A stretch of DNA of 64,000 nt from Adineta vaga. Taxonomy: Eukaryota; Rotifera. Numbering within the stretch: position 1 is the first letter of the stretch; each line of letters begins with the position of its first letter. Positions 22,646 through 34,827 of this stretch are shown here, piece after piece. The stretch spans positions 19,158,001-19,222,000 of the forward strand of contig CP075492.1 of assembly GCA_021613535.1 (NCBI GenBank). Reading direction: 5' to 3'. The position numbers and the translations under genes were made by a program. The notes below the pieces were generated by a model that was not told the origin of the DNA, ran no database searches, and worked only from the letters and a program-made list of their open reading frames with translations.

Positions 22646-22805
22646 GAGAGATACATTGAAATGTTTCTCCAGGGAGAGTTGACAACAGCAGTTGAATGAC
22701 TTAAAAAACTTTTAGCATTGAAAATATCATGCTTATTTATTACGCTTTCTTTTTCATGATAATTACAAATGGAAAGAAAATTATTTAAGTTTCCTCATTC
22801 TACAG

Positions 22806-25800
22806 ATGTTCGTTCGAGAACAATCTTTTCTACGTAAATATAAAAGAAGTTCCCCTTTTTTTCAGTGCAAATCCGAAATGTTCTTATTTGACAAAATACC
22901 AATGAAAGAATGGTTTTGTCGTTATTCTACTGCGATCATACGATTCCTCTCAAAACTCAATAGTTTTCGCGATCATTTCGCTCCGACTACTGATGAATAT
23001 CAAATCAAAACACAAATTTTAGCTACTCGTGTCTATTTAGTTTTATTGACTTTTTCACTGGTCATTTTGGTCACTTATACGACACAAATAAATGTAATCG
23101 AAAATGTTACCGTCAATAATCCAACATATAATCAATATTTAAATTTATTTTCTATCTATCCAGAAACACTTTCCTGTTCATGTACAACTATCTCGATTGC
23201 TTACGATCAGTTTATTTATCTCGATATAATCTATCATCAGATATGTCATAGTGTATATACAACCTTTGCCTGGCGCCATCTGATCGATTCAACATCGAAT
23301 CCTCATGAAATTTCTTTAAATTTTCGTAATGTGGGTGGTCCGTTATTCTATGTTCTTAATTCCTTCTGTCGTTTGACTGAAATGACAGTGTCGGATGGTA
23401 TTATAGAATTCAATGCTATTCAACTCATTTCTCGTACAGTTTTATCACGTGAAATATTCGATGTTCAAGTAGAGAATATAATTCGTTCATTCATTTCTAC
23501 TATAACAAGAGAATTCACTCGATCACGTCAATTAATTCGTGATCAGATACAGTACAATGGTATTATGTCAGGACTTTATACAAATTTTCATTACACTTCA
23601 ATTCTTCAGGAATGGTCTACAGATGAAAAAGGATGTGAATTTTATACTTCACCACGTATCTATGTCGATCAATCATCCAATTGTTCCTGTGATGACACAC
23701 CATTCTGTAAAATGGCGGCGTTTATTGATGATGAAACTTCATTTCACATTCCCGGAATGTATTATGGATGTTATATCGTTGAATCTCTTCTTCAATCAAA
23801 TCTTGAATGTTTCTATAATCAAACATGTATTGATGAGTTACGTCGCGTACTTAATTCGTCTGTAATACTCAATACATCGGCTCTTGATTCAACCATCCAA
23901 ACTCACTATGAGCACAATGAAACAATCGAACACATTGTTGATCAATTGATGGTCGAACAATGGCTGAATATAACATCCCATAAATTCTATTATGAACGAT
24001 GTCAACCTTCTGTATGTACTTACACATATATCAGTAAAAAGAATTGGCTCAATGTGTTAACATCAATCATTGTGCCTATCGGTGGTCTAAATCTTATTCT
24101 GAAGAGCATAATACCTTTTATTATCATGATGTTTCGATCGCATCTTTGTATCAATCTAGGTAAATAACTTTTAAAGTCATAAACATAGGGTTTCTCTTTT
24201 CAGAAATATTGTTAACTTAAATTTGTTTCTTTTCAGGACAAAGTATACGTTTAAATAATGTTAATATTTTACGAAGGATAAAAAGATATATTCTTCGTTT
24301 CAATTTATTTCATACATTATCTCATACAAATATGGATGAAGAATATACGATTCGTACACAAATCGTCACTACACGCATCTATCTCATTACGATTATTGCT
24401 TCACTTTCTATACTCGCATTATATAGATCTCAAGTGACTAACACACGATTGATAACTATTTATGCACCTTCATATAACGAATATATTGATTTATACAATA
24501 ATTATTCTCAATCTCTTGTATGTCCCTGTACTAATACCAATATAGAATATGGTCAATTTCTTCAGATAGATGTTCGATTACATCAAATATGTAATAGTAA
24601 CTTTATCTCTGATCTGTATTTTACTTATCTCAATCCAATGACGACCTACATACCTTATGGTGATAAAAGACGAGGAAAATCTCAATTGCAAATGATTGGT
24701 TCATGGTGTCGATTGGCTAAATCAAGTATTCTTGATGATCGTAGTGCATTCTATGTTGAACAATTGACTGTCTATGAAGTTTTATCTGAAAAAGTATTTG
24801 ATAAACAAATTCAATCATTAGTTAATGTATTTATCGGATTGACAAAAGATATATTTATTGATTCTTTGACTGTAATTCGTCAAACGACACAACATAATAT
24901 ATTGATGAGTGGTTATATAACTAATGTCTTTCCTTATGCATTAGGCAACATCAACGATTTACGTCTTAAGATGGGTTTTGCTTTTTATCCAGAATCGTTG
25001 ACATGTATCTGCGTTTTCTTGAGTAATTGTACTGAACCAATGAGTGATTATTATTATATTAGTGAAGATCAACTAAATAAGTTTTATGTTTTTCAAGGAC
25101 TTCGAAGAGGTTGTTTCGTTGATGAAGCAACACTTCAATCAACTCTTGAATGTTATTATAATCAAAACTGTCTTGATGTTAGTCATTCCTATTTTGGTTT
25201 AAATCTTTCAAGTGATTTTCCTGCCCTCAATGCAACTTTCTCAAGTCGATTTAATACGACTTCGATGATGAGAGATATTCTCAATGAAATGATGGTAGAA
25301 GAATGGATATATACATCTTCTCATGCATCTTTCTATAATGCATGTCAACCAATATATTGTAATTATTCATATATCACTAAGAATAGCTTATGGTTTATTA
25401 TTAGTATTATCATGGGATTGATTGGTGGTTTAAATACTATACTGACGATTATCATTCCACAATTAATCAAATGTGTACGTCGATATCGACGACAACAATT
25501 GCTGTTTGAACGAACATGCTTTGCAGGTATAGTATCTAGATGATCTAAGACACGACAAGACAATATTTTCTTAATCAATTTCAGATATATTTCGAATGGA
25601 ACAATTATATCAATACTGGAATAAAGGAAAAGAAAAAATAAGTCATTTAAATCTATTCTATTCAAGACATCGACAAATTATCAATAACGATTATGATCTT
25701 CGAACACAGATTATTTCTACACGTATCTTTCTAATTTTTCTCTTTGTTTCTCTCTCTGTACTTGCTCTTTACACATCTCAAGTATCCATCAATATGTTGA

Positions 25801-26948
25801 TTACCATTCGTTCGCCTTCATACGATCAATATTCACGTATATATTCGCAATATTCTCAATCACTTTCATGTTCCTGCACGACTATTTCTATTCCTTATGA
25901 TCAATTTCTCAATGTCAGCGTAATTCGATTTCATCAAATTTGTCAAAGTATCTATGTTACAACAGATTGGTCATTGCTCATTGATTATTCACATTTGTAT
26001 CATACGATTTTCTTTGAAGATTTTCGTCACTTAGGTGGTCGTTTCTTTCAAACATTAGCTTCATTTTGTATTCAATCCCAAGAATTAATCAAAAACGAAC
26101 TAATTAAGTTCAATGCGCACCGTTTTGTGACTAAGAATATCATAGCACAGAATCTGTTTCACAGTCAATTTGAATCTTATATGCAGCATTTTATTTCTTC
26201 GACAAAACGTTCTTTCAAAAGATCCATTCAACTAATACGCGAATCAACTCAAGGTAATGTGCTTTTCTCTGGTATTTTTACTAATATTCGGTTTAACATC
26301 GTCATTGACGGTAATGAAAGTGTCATTTTAATGACAAATTACGCAACGTTCCGGAGTAATTCATCTAATTGTTCATGTCAACAGACATCCACATGTACAG
26401 AAACATCTTCTATCCTCTATGATGTTTCGTATGCTGTAAAACCAGTGATTCGATTTACTGTGCCTGGCATTTTGCGTGGATGTTATATTCTTGAGGCGTT
26501 TCTTCAATCAAATTTGATCTGTTTTCATAATCAATCGTGTGTTAATGATCTTCGTCATGCATTGAATACAACAGAACCATTAAATACGACCATTATACTC
26601 AATACTACTGCACTCGATCCCTTACTTCCCAGTCAATTTCATATCGATTCGACATTGAATGATATTATTAATGAATTGATGGTCGAAGAATGGTTAACAA
26701 TCTCATCACACGAGATGTATTATAAAGCATGCAATCCATCAGTATGCACCTATTCTATTATTGGTAAAAATGATTTGATTTCCGTAATAACCACTATGAT
26801 TGGTTTGTTGGGAAGTCTCACCACAATATTGAGACTTATCGTACCAATCGTGATCAAAAGACTGAGATTGTTTTGTCGACGACGTGTGAATAAGATCGAA
26901 ATAATCGAAGAACTCACCATAGAAACACAAATGAACATACATTATTAA
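22806..26948 (+). CDS. Membrane protein of three tandem two-TM, Cys-rich units
   Basis: Exons 22806-24159, 24237-25526 and 25585-26948 join in phase (CINLG-QSIRLNN and TCFA-DIFRMEQ); 1335 residues if the first ATG is used, with 22879 as an alternative start after a TTTTTTTTCAG. Each exon encodes one copy of the same unit: a basic cytosolic stretch, R(T)QI..TR(V/I)(Y/F)L and TM1, a ~330-residue ectodomain, then TM2. Repeated ectodomain landmarks are SCSCTT(I/N)I, HQIC(H/N/Q)S, C(F/Y)(Y/H)NQ.C, (V)E(E/Q)W...SH and C(Q/N)P..C.Y before TM2 (GG/GS LN.IL). Many N-glycosylation sites. No known domain is recognised. The 2-TM topology resembles DEG/ENaC or P2X subunits, but homology is unproven. Confidence 0.75.
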
Positions 26949-27104
26949 TGTGAACGTTTTTGTCCTTTATTTATTGTGTAATGATTTTCAAAATACATAT
27001 TATAATCTAATAAAGACGAATATTTTATAGTGAATCAAATGAGAAATCTTCTAGAAAAAAGTTTTCCTCTCAATGATAAAAAAAGACGGAAGTAATATTC
27101 GACT

Positions 27105-27323
27105 TTGATCGGCATACTTCTATCGAATACAGCATTAGTTTGTTCAAATATTGGAAAATTCGATGAAGCCATTGAAATAATGGAAAAATCTATTGAACAA
27201 CTTTCAGAGAACTATCTTTCAGATGACGATGACGAAATCACCGATAGACGAACATTATTAGATGGAATAAAACAAAAGAAAATTCTTTCTAGTATCATTG
27301 GAGAAAGTTCGGAGTATTTCTAA
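27105..27323 (+). pseudogene. TPR fragment
   Basis: A 72-codon frame opens with TTG, not ATG. It encodes one TPR-like helix pair (NTALVCSNIGKFDEAIEIME), an acidic run (DDDDE) and a stop. It resembles the C-terminal end of KLC/TPR or ART-TPR proteins. Nothing upstream continues it, so it is probably a stranded 3' fragment. Confidence 0.45.
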
Positions 27324-27486
27324 CAATGATTTGATTTATTTTTCAACATTTTTTTCTATTAAATTAAGCTTTATTCATGTTACATAGATATCATATCGAT
27401 TTTCAATCATTGAGAATCACAATCTAATAAAATATATACATGAAAGAAAAAGGAACTTCATAGTAATTAACAGGTCAATTTAAGTC

Positions 27487-27531
27487 TTGAGAGTGTGAAC
27501 CTATGGGGACAAAAGAGATCTACACCCTCAA
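27487..27531. repeat. Telomere-like hairpin, degenerate arms
   Basis: TTGAGAGTGTGAACC is opposed by GATCTACACCCTCAA. The termini TTGAG/CTCAA are intact. It sits between the converging 3' ends of the three-unit membrane gene (26948) and the TRPA gene (27700). Confidence 0.6.
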
Positions 27532-27699
27532 AGACAAACAAGCCTTCCTCTTCATATATACAGATAGATATTGCAATTCTAATTTCTATTGTCACTATAA
27601 TATGTAGTTTATTTAGACACAACTATTTCATTTTATATGTAAGATAATTAAAAAATTATCATACACATAATATTTTACAAATGATAAATTTTAAGTCTG

Positions 27700-30600
27700 T
27701 TATTGTTTGTTTGCATTTTTTGTAGGATTCGTGCCACTTATAGCGTGCGGAGCTCGAGATCGATCACCGGCACTCGATGGACGGTTAGGTTGTAAATCCT
27801 GTATTCCTTTTCTCACTTCTTCAAGAAGTCTTGTTGGATAATCAGTACCTTCATTGTCAGAATTCTCTGATAGTTCATCCTTGTCAAATTCTCGTGCACA
27901 ACTTTCTAATAATTCTTTCTTCAATTTTTTAAATGTTTTCCATTGATTCGTTAGATCACTTTGCTTATAATGACGAGGAGGTAGAAAGCAACGACTGCAA
28001 CAACGATTGAAAATTGAAACCAATTGATATTTGAGAATTTCAAATTCTGCAGCTAGTTCATAAAGCATATCTAGACGTGTATCTTTCGCTGAATCCATCA
28101 TCGGACCAATTTCACCCACAGCCAAACCTAGATAAAACAATATGAAGCAATGGTTTATTCGATAGAAAATCCTGATTATTCTTACCAACGAGAAGATTAG
28201 ATACAAGGATACTCATGAGAATAGCAAGAAGAATCAGTAAAAGAAAGCCCACTTTATAATAGGCTGTCGTACTACCATTGTATAGCAAATCATCGTAATT
28301 AATTTCTCCAGTAGTCATTAATAATATTTTCCCAAGACTAAACTCTACGGAACTAAATTGAGTAAAATTCTGGAAAATCATATATAAACTTAATGCAAAA
28401 GCACACATAAAAATAAATAGAACAGGAACGAAGAGTATAAAACGAATTAAAATTTGTCGCATCATAATTACGTAAAGACCAAATACAGGAATATATTGAA
28501 CATAATAAAATAAGGCGATATAAGCAAGAAATAGACCAAAGGCGCCGATCTCCCACTGAAGTGGACAGCGCATGGTAACTTGTTTTTGAAAATCATGATC
28601 GAAAATAAAATAAAAAGCACATGCCAATGCAGCAATTTCCAGAATAAATGTAAACACTTTACCCCAATTGGTTCGGAGGTAACCAATGATTGCCCAAACA
28701 TCTTTGACCAAGATTACACCAAAAAGTACATACATAAGAATTTGCAATATAGTATCCGTGTAATTTTTTAAGGCAGTATTTGTCGTTATGAGAGCATCGG
28801 TGACATTTTGACATAAATTATTATCAAAATCAAAACCAGTTGATGCGTAATACTGTTGTGGATGTTGTGCTCTAACTGCAATTGTCGTATAGACACCAAG
28901 AAATGTAGCATACAAAAGAAAACTAAGTATAAAAAGTAATAGACTAAAACCGTAAAATTTATGATTAACGAGACTACGACTTAAAGGATGTGCCATTAAA
29001 TCATATCGATTATGAACAGCCATAAGAAATAGTGGATGATTCATTACTAAAGTCTTGTAATCAATAGTATATGGTTCATCTTTTTCAATAGCGTTATATT
29101 TAACAGCCACTTTACCATCACTACCAGACTCATTGCTCATATTACCTTTAGCCCAATTACGAATAACATATTGATCTTCTAAAAATTCATAATCGAAGAA
29201 TATTCTGTGTATCTTAGATGTTTCACTGCCAATTGTTGTCGTACATCTTTCGAGAATGGCCATAGCCATTTCAGGCATATTAGAAATCATTTTTCGCATC
29301 GGAGTATCAGCAGTACGACGATCTAAACCCATGCGACATGTATAAAACGAACATCGATCGACACAACTGCAGCATGCTACACAACTAGGCTCTTCATAAC
29401 CATCTTTACCAGTTGTACAACATGGTTCACGGTGTGGTTCATAAATTTGTGCATTGCGCATCAATTCATATATATAATCATGAGCAATTAAATATTGAAC
29501 TGTACTTTTATTTTTCTGTTCAACAGCTACTTCTAAACAATTATAACCTTGAGCATTTGTTTGTAATAAATTAGCATCATTATGTATCAGAGTTCTGACC
29601 AAAGACGATGAACCATAACGACAGGCGATGTGTAATGGTGATTCTCGATGAATATTTAAAGCATTAACATCAGCACCAGCACGAATTAGACGTTCAATAC
29701 ATTCTTGTCGATCTCGATTTTCTTCTTCATTTGATTCAGATGCACGAGCTGCTTCATGTAACGGTGTATGATCGTTTATATCTCGGGCATGAACATCGGC
29801 ATTCGATGCGCACATTAAATCAATGATCTTCACGTCACCTATAAAGATAACACTATATGCAACCAACGATAATCTAAGATCAAATTTTTAATTTACCTAT
29901 CAATGCAGCCATATGCAAACTTGTCTGTAATTGATCATCACGTTCTTCAATTAATGCTATTGGATCGCTCACTGCTTTAATCATTCGTTCAACAATTTCC
30001 TCATTTCCAAGTGCAATAGCAGCATGAAAAGCAGTTACTCCACTATAATTTCGAATTTTCAACATTTTAATCACTTCTGTTGATTTCACTGGTAATAATT
30101 TATCACACATAAAGGTATTATTTTTTTCTGCACAAATATGTAATGGCGTATTACCCATCACATCAATTGCTGCTAAATCTACTTGATATGCTTTTGCCTT
30201 CGTAACAATCAAATCGGTAAGTGTTTCATCGGAATATTCAGCACAAATATGTAATACATTACGTTCGAAATCATTACTGGACTTTTCTAGGACAGTTTTA
30301 TCACAATATTTATCATCAAGAAGGATTTGAATACACTCTTTCCGATGATATTTCAGCGCAACCATTAGTGGAGTAAATCCATCCTTGGAAAGTCCCATGG
30401 ACATCTGATTTTTATCAAAGAAAGTTGATAATGTTGGATCTTGAAGCAATTGATATCCTTGCGGTTGTCGACAAGCTAAATTCAGCATATAAGTACTCAT
30501 CTTTTCTGTCGGTACAAGTTTGGATAGAACATCAGAATTTTGATGACGAACAGTTGCATGTATAAGCGAACGTATACTTTGATCGGCTGACATTGAACCT

Positions 30601-31577
30601 GATTGATTCTCAAAATATTGTTTAATACTATCAATATGACCATATTCAGCGGCCATTTCAAATGGAGTTTTATTATCAGCTGTTTTTAATTGAAATAAAT
30701 CTTGATGCAAAGGAAATTGTGTAAACATTTCACGACCTTTTCCAAAACGATAAGCATAATGAACTGGTGTAGCACCTTGAATATCAGGTATCTACTCATA
30801 AATAAAATTGTCAATGTAATTTTTACGAATACAATGGAATGATAATACTTACATTTACTCGTGCACGATAATTCAACAACATATTGCAGATATGAATATG
30901 ATTTCTCATGATGGCATGATGTAATGCTGTTCGTCCTTTATCATCTTGCATATTAACACGAATGTCTTCATGTTTTAATAAAACAAGTAACAATGAATTC
31001 TGCTTAGAGAATGAAAAATAAAGATTATTTTGATCATAATTTATACGACTTACTTGTTGTGAATCCATTGATTGTTCTAGCTGTTCTTCTATTTCTGATG
31101 AACAAGCAGCTATATGAAGTGGTGTTTGACCAGCCCATCCCAATAAATTGACATCTTAATATCAACAAAAATGTAAAGAAACAAAACAACATCGATTTCA
31201 TTATTACTGCATTGAAATTCATTGTTGAGTAGTTTTTCACAAGAAAATCGATTATTTGCTCGAACAGCATAATGAAGTGGAGCATAATTATTGTCATCAT
31301 CGAGTTTTTCCACAAGTTTCTTTTTATGTCCTTTATATTGAAGACGAAGAAAACGTGCTTCAATAGCATCCCATCGACTTTTTGTTTTCTGTTCATCTTG
31401 ACAACATGCAGCCTAAAATCACAGAAAGATGATACCAGAAAATATTCTTTTCTTTTTTGCTGTTGTTCATAGTCATCTTACTTGTCTTAGTTGAGCGTAG
31501 ATCGTATGGAGTGCCTTTTTCTCCATTTCTTCTTCAGGTGATGGAGTTTGATGCGGAATAGGTCGACTTGATTCCAT
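27700..31577 (-). CDS. TRPA-type cation channel
   Basis: Seven exons: 31577-31482, 31412-31208, 31154-31054, 30999-30853, 30791-29897, 29838-28186 and 28127-27700. Introns are 53-69 nt, phases agree, 1174 residues, close to the usual TRPA1 length. The N-terminal ~700 residues are ankyrin repeats (NYAPLHYAVRANN, GQTPLHIAACS, GRTALHHA, TPLHEAARA). A Cys-rich insert (CCTTGKDGYEEPSCVACCSC) precedes the membrane domain, which starts LMAHPLSRSLVNHKFYGFSL. Six TMs follow, with a pore loop reading LLMTTGEINYDDLL; the TGE signature fits TRPA selectivity filters. The cytosolic tail is charged. It would act as a plasma-membrane Ca-permeable sensor of irritants, heat or touch. An in-frame TGA precedes the chosen ATG. 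A longer ORF opening at 31684 is in another frame. Confidence 0.9.
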
Positions 31578-32779
31578 TGCGACAGTGGTATGTGATGGTG
31601 GTATGGTGGTAATCCATCAGGTGTTACTCTTGTCTTACCTGCGCTATTAAACCGTGGTACTTTGTCATTCTTGGAGTCGCTCATTGTTATTCTCGAAATT
31701 TTCGAGTGAACTCTCGTTGATATTTCTTTAATCTACAAGAGAACTAATATTATATACTACTTTTAATTGGCTTATTATTCAAAGAATTCAAACAATAATT
31801 CTTACTTGTTTTTCTCTGTACAGTTGTGCACAAAGTTTAATGGATTAAAATATTCGTAAATGTTGTTTTGTGCACTTTTTTTTCACATCAATGACGAAAG
31901 AAACTAACAACTGTATGAACTACACAGCACTTGTACTCTTTCCTTTTCTGTCAAAAAATAAATAGACACATGACGACCGTTTGGTGTTTGTCAATCATGC
32001 TTGATGCTTTATGTACACAAACTGCTATGGTTTCACACTTTCACTGATCGAATATGTAGTAAATTCGTTTTCTAATAGTGTGTGTGTCTATGTTGACAAC
32101 GCTTGGCAGAGAAAAAGAAAAAAATATTCATATTTCAAATCAACATAACACGCATTGGTATCTAGCAACAAAGAATAGTTGTACATTAAGATGGAAAACG
32201 AGTTAAACTGTATTATTGACGAATTTTTCACTTCAACCCTAAAATCTGTACTTTTATGAGAGAAAAGTTCAAGAGAAAGGTGGATTGTTACCATCCGCCA
32301 TAATCTACATTTCGTCTCGGCTAGAGGATCTACGAATAATCTTTTCAATTTATTCGGTATGAAATTCTTGTTTAATGCTTTAATTAAATGGTGAAGAAGG
32401 ATAGCGGAATAGTATAATGAGATTTGTGATAAGGTATAGAAATAGAAGAATCATTAAAATAATAGCAGTAATAACAAATAAATGCTCATTTTGATGTAAA
32501 GTATTCGTAAAAATATTTTTAGTATTGATTGACGATGAATTCGACGGTATAATTCACGAATAGAAGTTAGATTTTCATCTATGCTCTCATTGGTGCGATC
32601 CGCATAACTCAGCTATAGTAAATGATACAATTATGAACCTTTGGATTTTAATGTATCAAATTATGAAGAACATTTTCTAGTCTTGACATGGAAAATAGTC
32701 ATTTACTAAAGCTTTTTAATTTTTCTATGTATTAAATGTATGTAGTCTATGATGAATCGTCGTCATGAACATCAGTTTT
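31578..32779. other. Intergenic region upstream of the TRPA gene
   Basis: 1.2 kb, AT-rich, includes the likely TRPA 5' leader and promoter. A TGTGTGTGT run is at 32077-32087. No coding sequence recognised. Confidence 0.4.
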
Positions 32780-33967
32780 TCATTGATTGTTTATTAAATC
32801 AAGGAGATCTCCTTTTGTGACTGGTCTTTCCATTGTTTTGATAATAGCCATAGCTGTTTTTTCCGAATTTGGAAACCGCCTATTATGACTTAATCCATAA
32901 ACGTACCATTGGCTATCTCTACAATAACACGAAATAATTTTCTCATCATATTTTTCCAAAGTCGCCGAGTAACGTATTGTCGCAAACGGCGTAGACATGC
33001 GATCGAGGAAGAGGTCAGCTTTCTTCTCCCGATGTGCATTTGCGCTTGGAAAATTGTCGGAAATTTTCAAAAGAAAATCGATCGTATCGTTTTCCTTCCA
33101 TCTCAATTTGGCTGGACATGGGCCAGCCGTGTAAGGATCTCGTTCTGGCAGAAAAAAGAATCCTTCAACTTCATGAGGTATGCTTGTAAGAAATTCCCGA
33201 CCTAGCAGTTTGTTTATTTCTGATAAACGAAAAAAATCTTTGGTTCGTATCAGGAACGGTAGCTTGCTCTTTTTAATGGAATCTTTTGTAATAGTGTTAT
33301 TATTTAGATTGGCGATTAATTCGGAAATGAGCTTCAAACGGTACGAAAATTGTTCAAAGGTCACGTCTGTGCCATTATAAGTGATGATGTCGTTAATCAA
33401 AAAGCTAGCCTTGTTCGAACCATTGACTTTATCACTTACAAGTTCACCATCGACTAATGTATCCTTGAGATGACTTGTGCACTCCACACCGTGTGGAAAT
33501 TGAAAAAGGTCAACGCTGAATAGTTTATAACTCTGATCGAGCATGTATACTTTATTTTCTTCTTCAATTAACATCATGTATCGTTTGCCGGCCGGTTTCC
33601 AAGTGACCATGTACGGTGATTTTAAAATGATCTTATAATTTTCACGATTCATTTGTACAGGACGAGATCCCGGAAATCCTATACGCGTCCATCCACATAA
33701 CTGTCGATACTTTTGTTGGATTTCTACTCGAAATTTTTTGTCACAGACGGGTCGCACTTCAGGCAAGGGTACAAAAAATTCTGGAAAACGTGATCTTCGT
33801 GGTGATTTACGAAATCGTTTAGGTGGTTGGTCAGAAGCACTGCTATGGTAGAAACGTTTGTTAGTTTCACTTGTGGTAGACTGATCACTCGATTCCATTT
33901 GACAGTCAGTACTTGTGAAATGTCGTTGAGGAAGTGTTGGCTTCAAAATAGATATGAAAAAGTACAA
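32780..33967 (-). CDS. mRNA capping enzyme guanylyltransferase with altered motif I
   Basis: The 395-residue frame matches the nucleotidyltransferase plus OB-fold half of metazoan capping enzymes. Motif I region is YMVTWKPAGKRYMMLI, motif III TLVDGELV, motif IV EVEGFFFLPERDP, motif V AKLRWKENDTIDFLLKI, and the C-terminus FPNSEKTAMAIIKTMERPVT. The catalytic Lys is kept, but KxDG reads KPAG and motif IV ExDG reads EVEG. These changes touch residues conserved across the family, so GMP transfer may be weak or lost. The N-terminal RNA triphosphatase domain of animal enzymes is absent. The real start may be the Met of MESSDQSTT (about 33898), or an exon boundary at TTTTGAAG/CC. The upstream ORF at 33994-34755 could be part of the same gene. 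Confidence 0.85.
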   Translation of the reverse strand: MYFFISILKPTLPQRHFTSTDCQMESSDQSTTSETNKRFYHSSASDQPPKRFRKSPRRSRFPEFFVPLPEVRPVCDKKFRVEIQQKYRQLCGWTRIGFPGSRPVQMNRENYKIILKSPYMVTWKPAGKRYMMLIEEENKVYMLDQSYKLFSVDLFQFPHGVECTSHLKDTLVDGELVSDKVNGSNKASFLINDIITYNGTDVTFEQFSYRLKLISELIANLNNNTITKDSIKKSKLPFLIRTKDFFRLSEINKLLGREFLTSIPHEVEGFFFLPERDPYTAGPCPAKLRWKENDTIDFLLKISDNFPSANAHREKKADLFLDRMSTPFATIRYSATLEKYDEKIISCYCRDSQWYVYGLSHNRRFPNSEKTAMAIIKTMERPVTKGDLLDLINNQ

Positions 33968-33972
33968 ATGAG

Positions 33973-34028
33973 TTGAGGGTATGGGTGTGCGTATTAGACA
34001 GATGTAGTGCCCACACTCATACTCTCAA
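33973..34028. repeat. Telomere-like hairpin element 4, between two ORFs
   Basis: The left end is TTGAGGGTATGGGTGTG, the spacer includes TTAGACAGATGTAGT, and the right end is CCCACACTCATACTCTCAA. It overlaps the last nine codons of the upstream ORF (33994-34755) and lies just before the capping-enzyme ORF. It is the only good copy touching coding sequence. It could sit inside an intron joining the two ORFs. Confidence 0.75.
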
Positions 34029-34755
34029 GAAGTCCAGTTAATTTCTTTCTAATAACCTTATTACTTATCAATTCTTGTTCGAATCGATGGCGTTTCATCA
34101 CACTACTGCTATCTTCAACCAATTGAGTGGATTTCGATTTCGTGATCGTACCATCTATAACCGTCAAAAGTTTCAAATGCGTCAAAATCTGTATTTCTTT
34201 TTCAATCTCTTCCTTCCTATCATTTCTGATACGGGCTTCAATTAGTTGTATTCTTGCTGGTAACTTATTCACGTCATCAATCTTTAACTCATCCAGTCCA
34301 TTAATTAGCTCTTGTTCAACGTAAGAAAGTTTCATTACATTATTGCTGTCTTCAACTGGTCGACAAGATTTCAGTTTCGTAATTGTGCCATCCAAAAGCG
34401 TTAAAACTTTTAGCTGCGTCAAAATCTGCAATTCCTTTTCGACATCTACTTTTCTGTCAACTTCTTGATAGTCTTTGATGCGTTCTCGAGTTTGTTCAAT
34501 TTTTTCCGGTAACTTATCCACGTCATCGACCTTTAACTTTGCCATCTCGTTGATCAACTCTTGTTCAAGTTCGAAAATAATAGATTTGTCTTGAAGAAGA
34601 GAGTCGGCAGCAGTTGGTTCCAATTTAACATCATCACGACTGTGGCGATCTGGACGTTTAGGCTGCAAAAGATGGTCATCTTCGTCGTCTATTTTATTAA
34701 GTGATTGATTCAATGTTTGTTTTGCTATACTCCGCATACGATATCCTTCTGCCAT
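33994..34755 (-). CDS. Helical repeat protein next to the capping enzyme ORF
   Basis: From ATG 34755 (MAEGYRMRSIAKQ) the frame encodes two clear ~80-residue repeats. Each starts (L/V)EQELIN.(M/L)..LK(V/I)DDV, continues with KLP..I, and ends LLDGTITKLKS or VIDGTITKSKS. A third copy breaks off after FEQELIS. All are predicted helical and charged. The open frame extends upstream to 34827, but without an ATG and with an AG acceptor context, so an upstream exon is possible. The repeat end loosely resembles TFIIS N-terminal/LW modules, which would suit transcription, but this is weak. It could be the N-terminal half of the capping-enzyme gene. Confidence 0.5.
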   Translation of the reverse strand: MAEGYRMRSIAKQTLNQSLNKIDDEDDHLLQPKRPDRHSRDDVKLEPTAADSLLQDKSIIFELEQELINEMAKLKVDDVDKLPEKIEQTRERIKDYQEVDRKVDVEKELQILTQLKVLTLLDGTITKLKSCRPVEDSNNVMKLSYVEQELINGLDELKIDDVNKLPARIQLIEARIRNDRKEEIEKEIQILTHLKLLTVIDGTITKSKSTQLVEDSSSVMKRHRFEQELISNKVIRKKLTGLLESMSVGTTSV

Positions 34756-34827
34756 AATCTTAGAACCGTGTTCAAGTAGCAGAGGCTTAGTATTGCCTGT
34801 CAGACAAAACAACCGAAAAAAACCCAC

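Noticed and set aside
22806-26948. Assigning the three-unit protein to DEG/ENaC
   Set aside because: Only topology and a loose pre-TM2 Cys pattern agree. I see none of the family's signature motifs.
31155-31207. Non-canonical 38-nt intron or frameshift in the TRPA gene
   Set aside because: An ordinary GTAATA...TTAAG intron of 53 nt using an earlier donor keeps the ankyrin frame, so no anomaly is needed.
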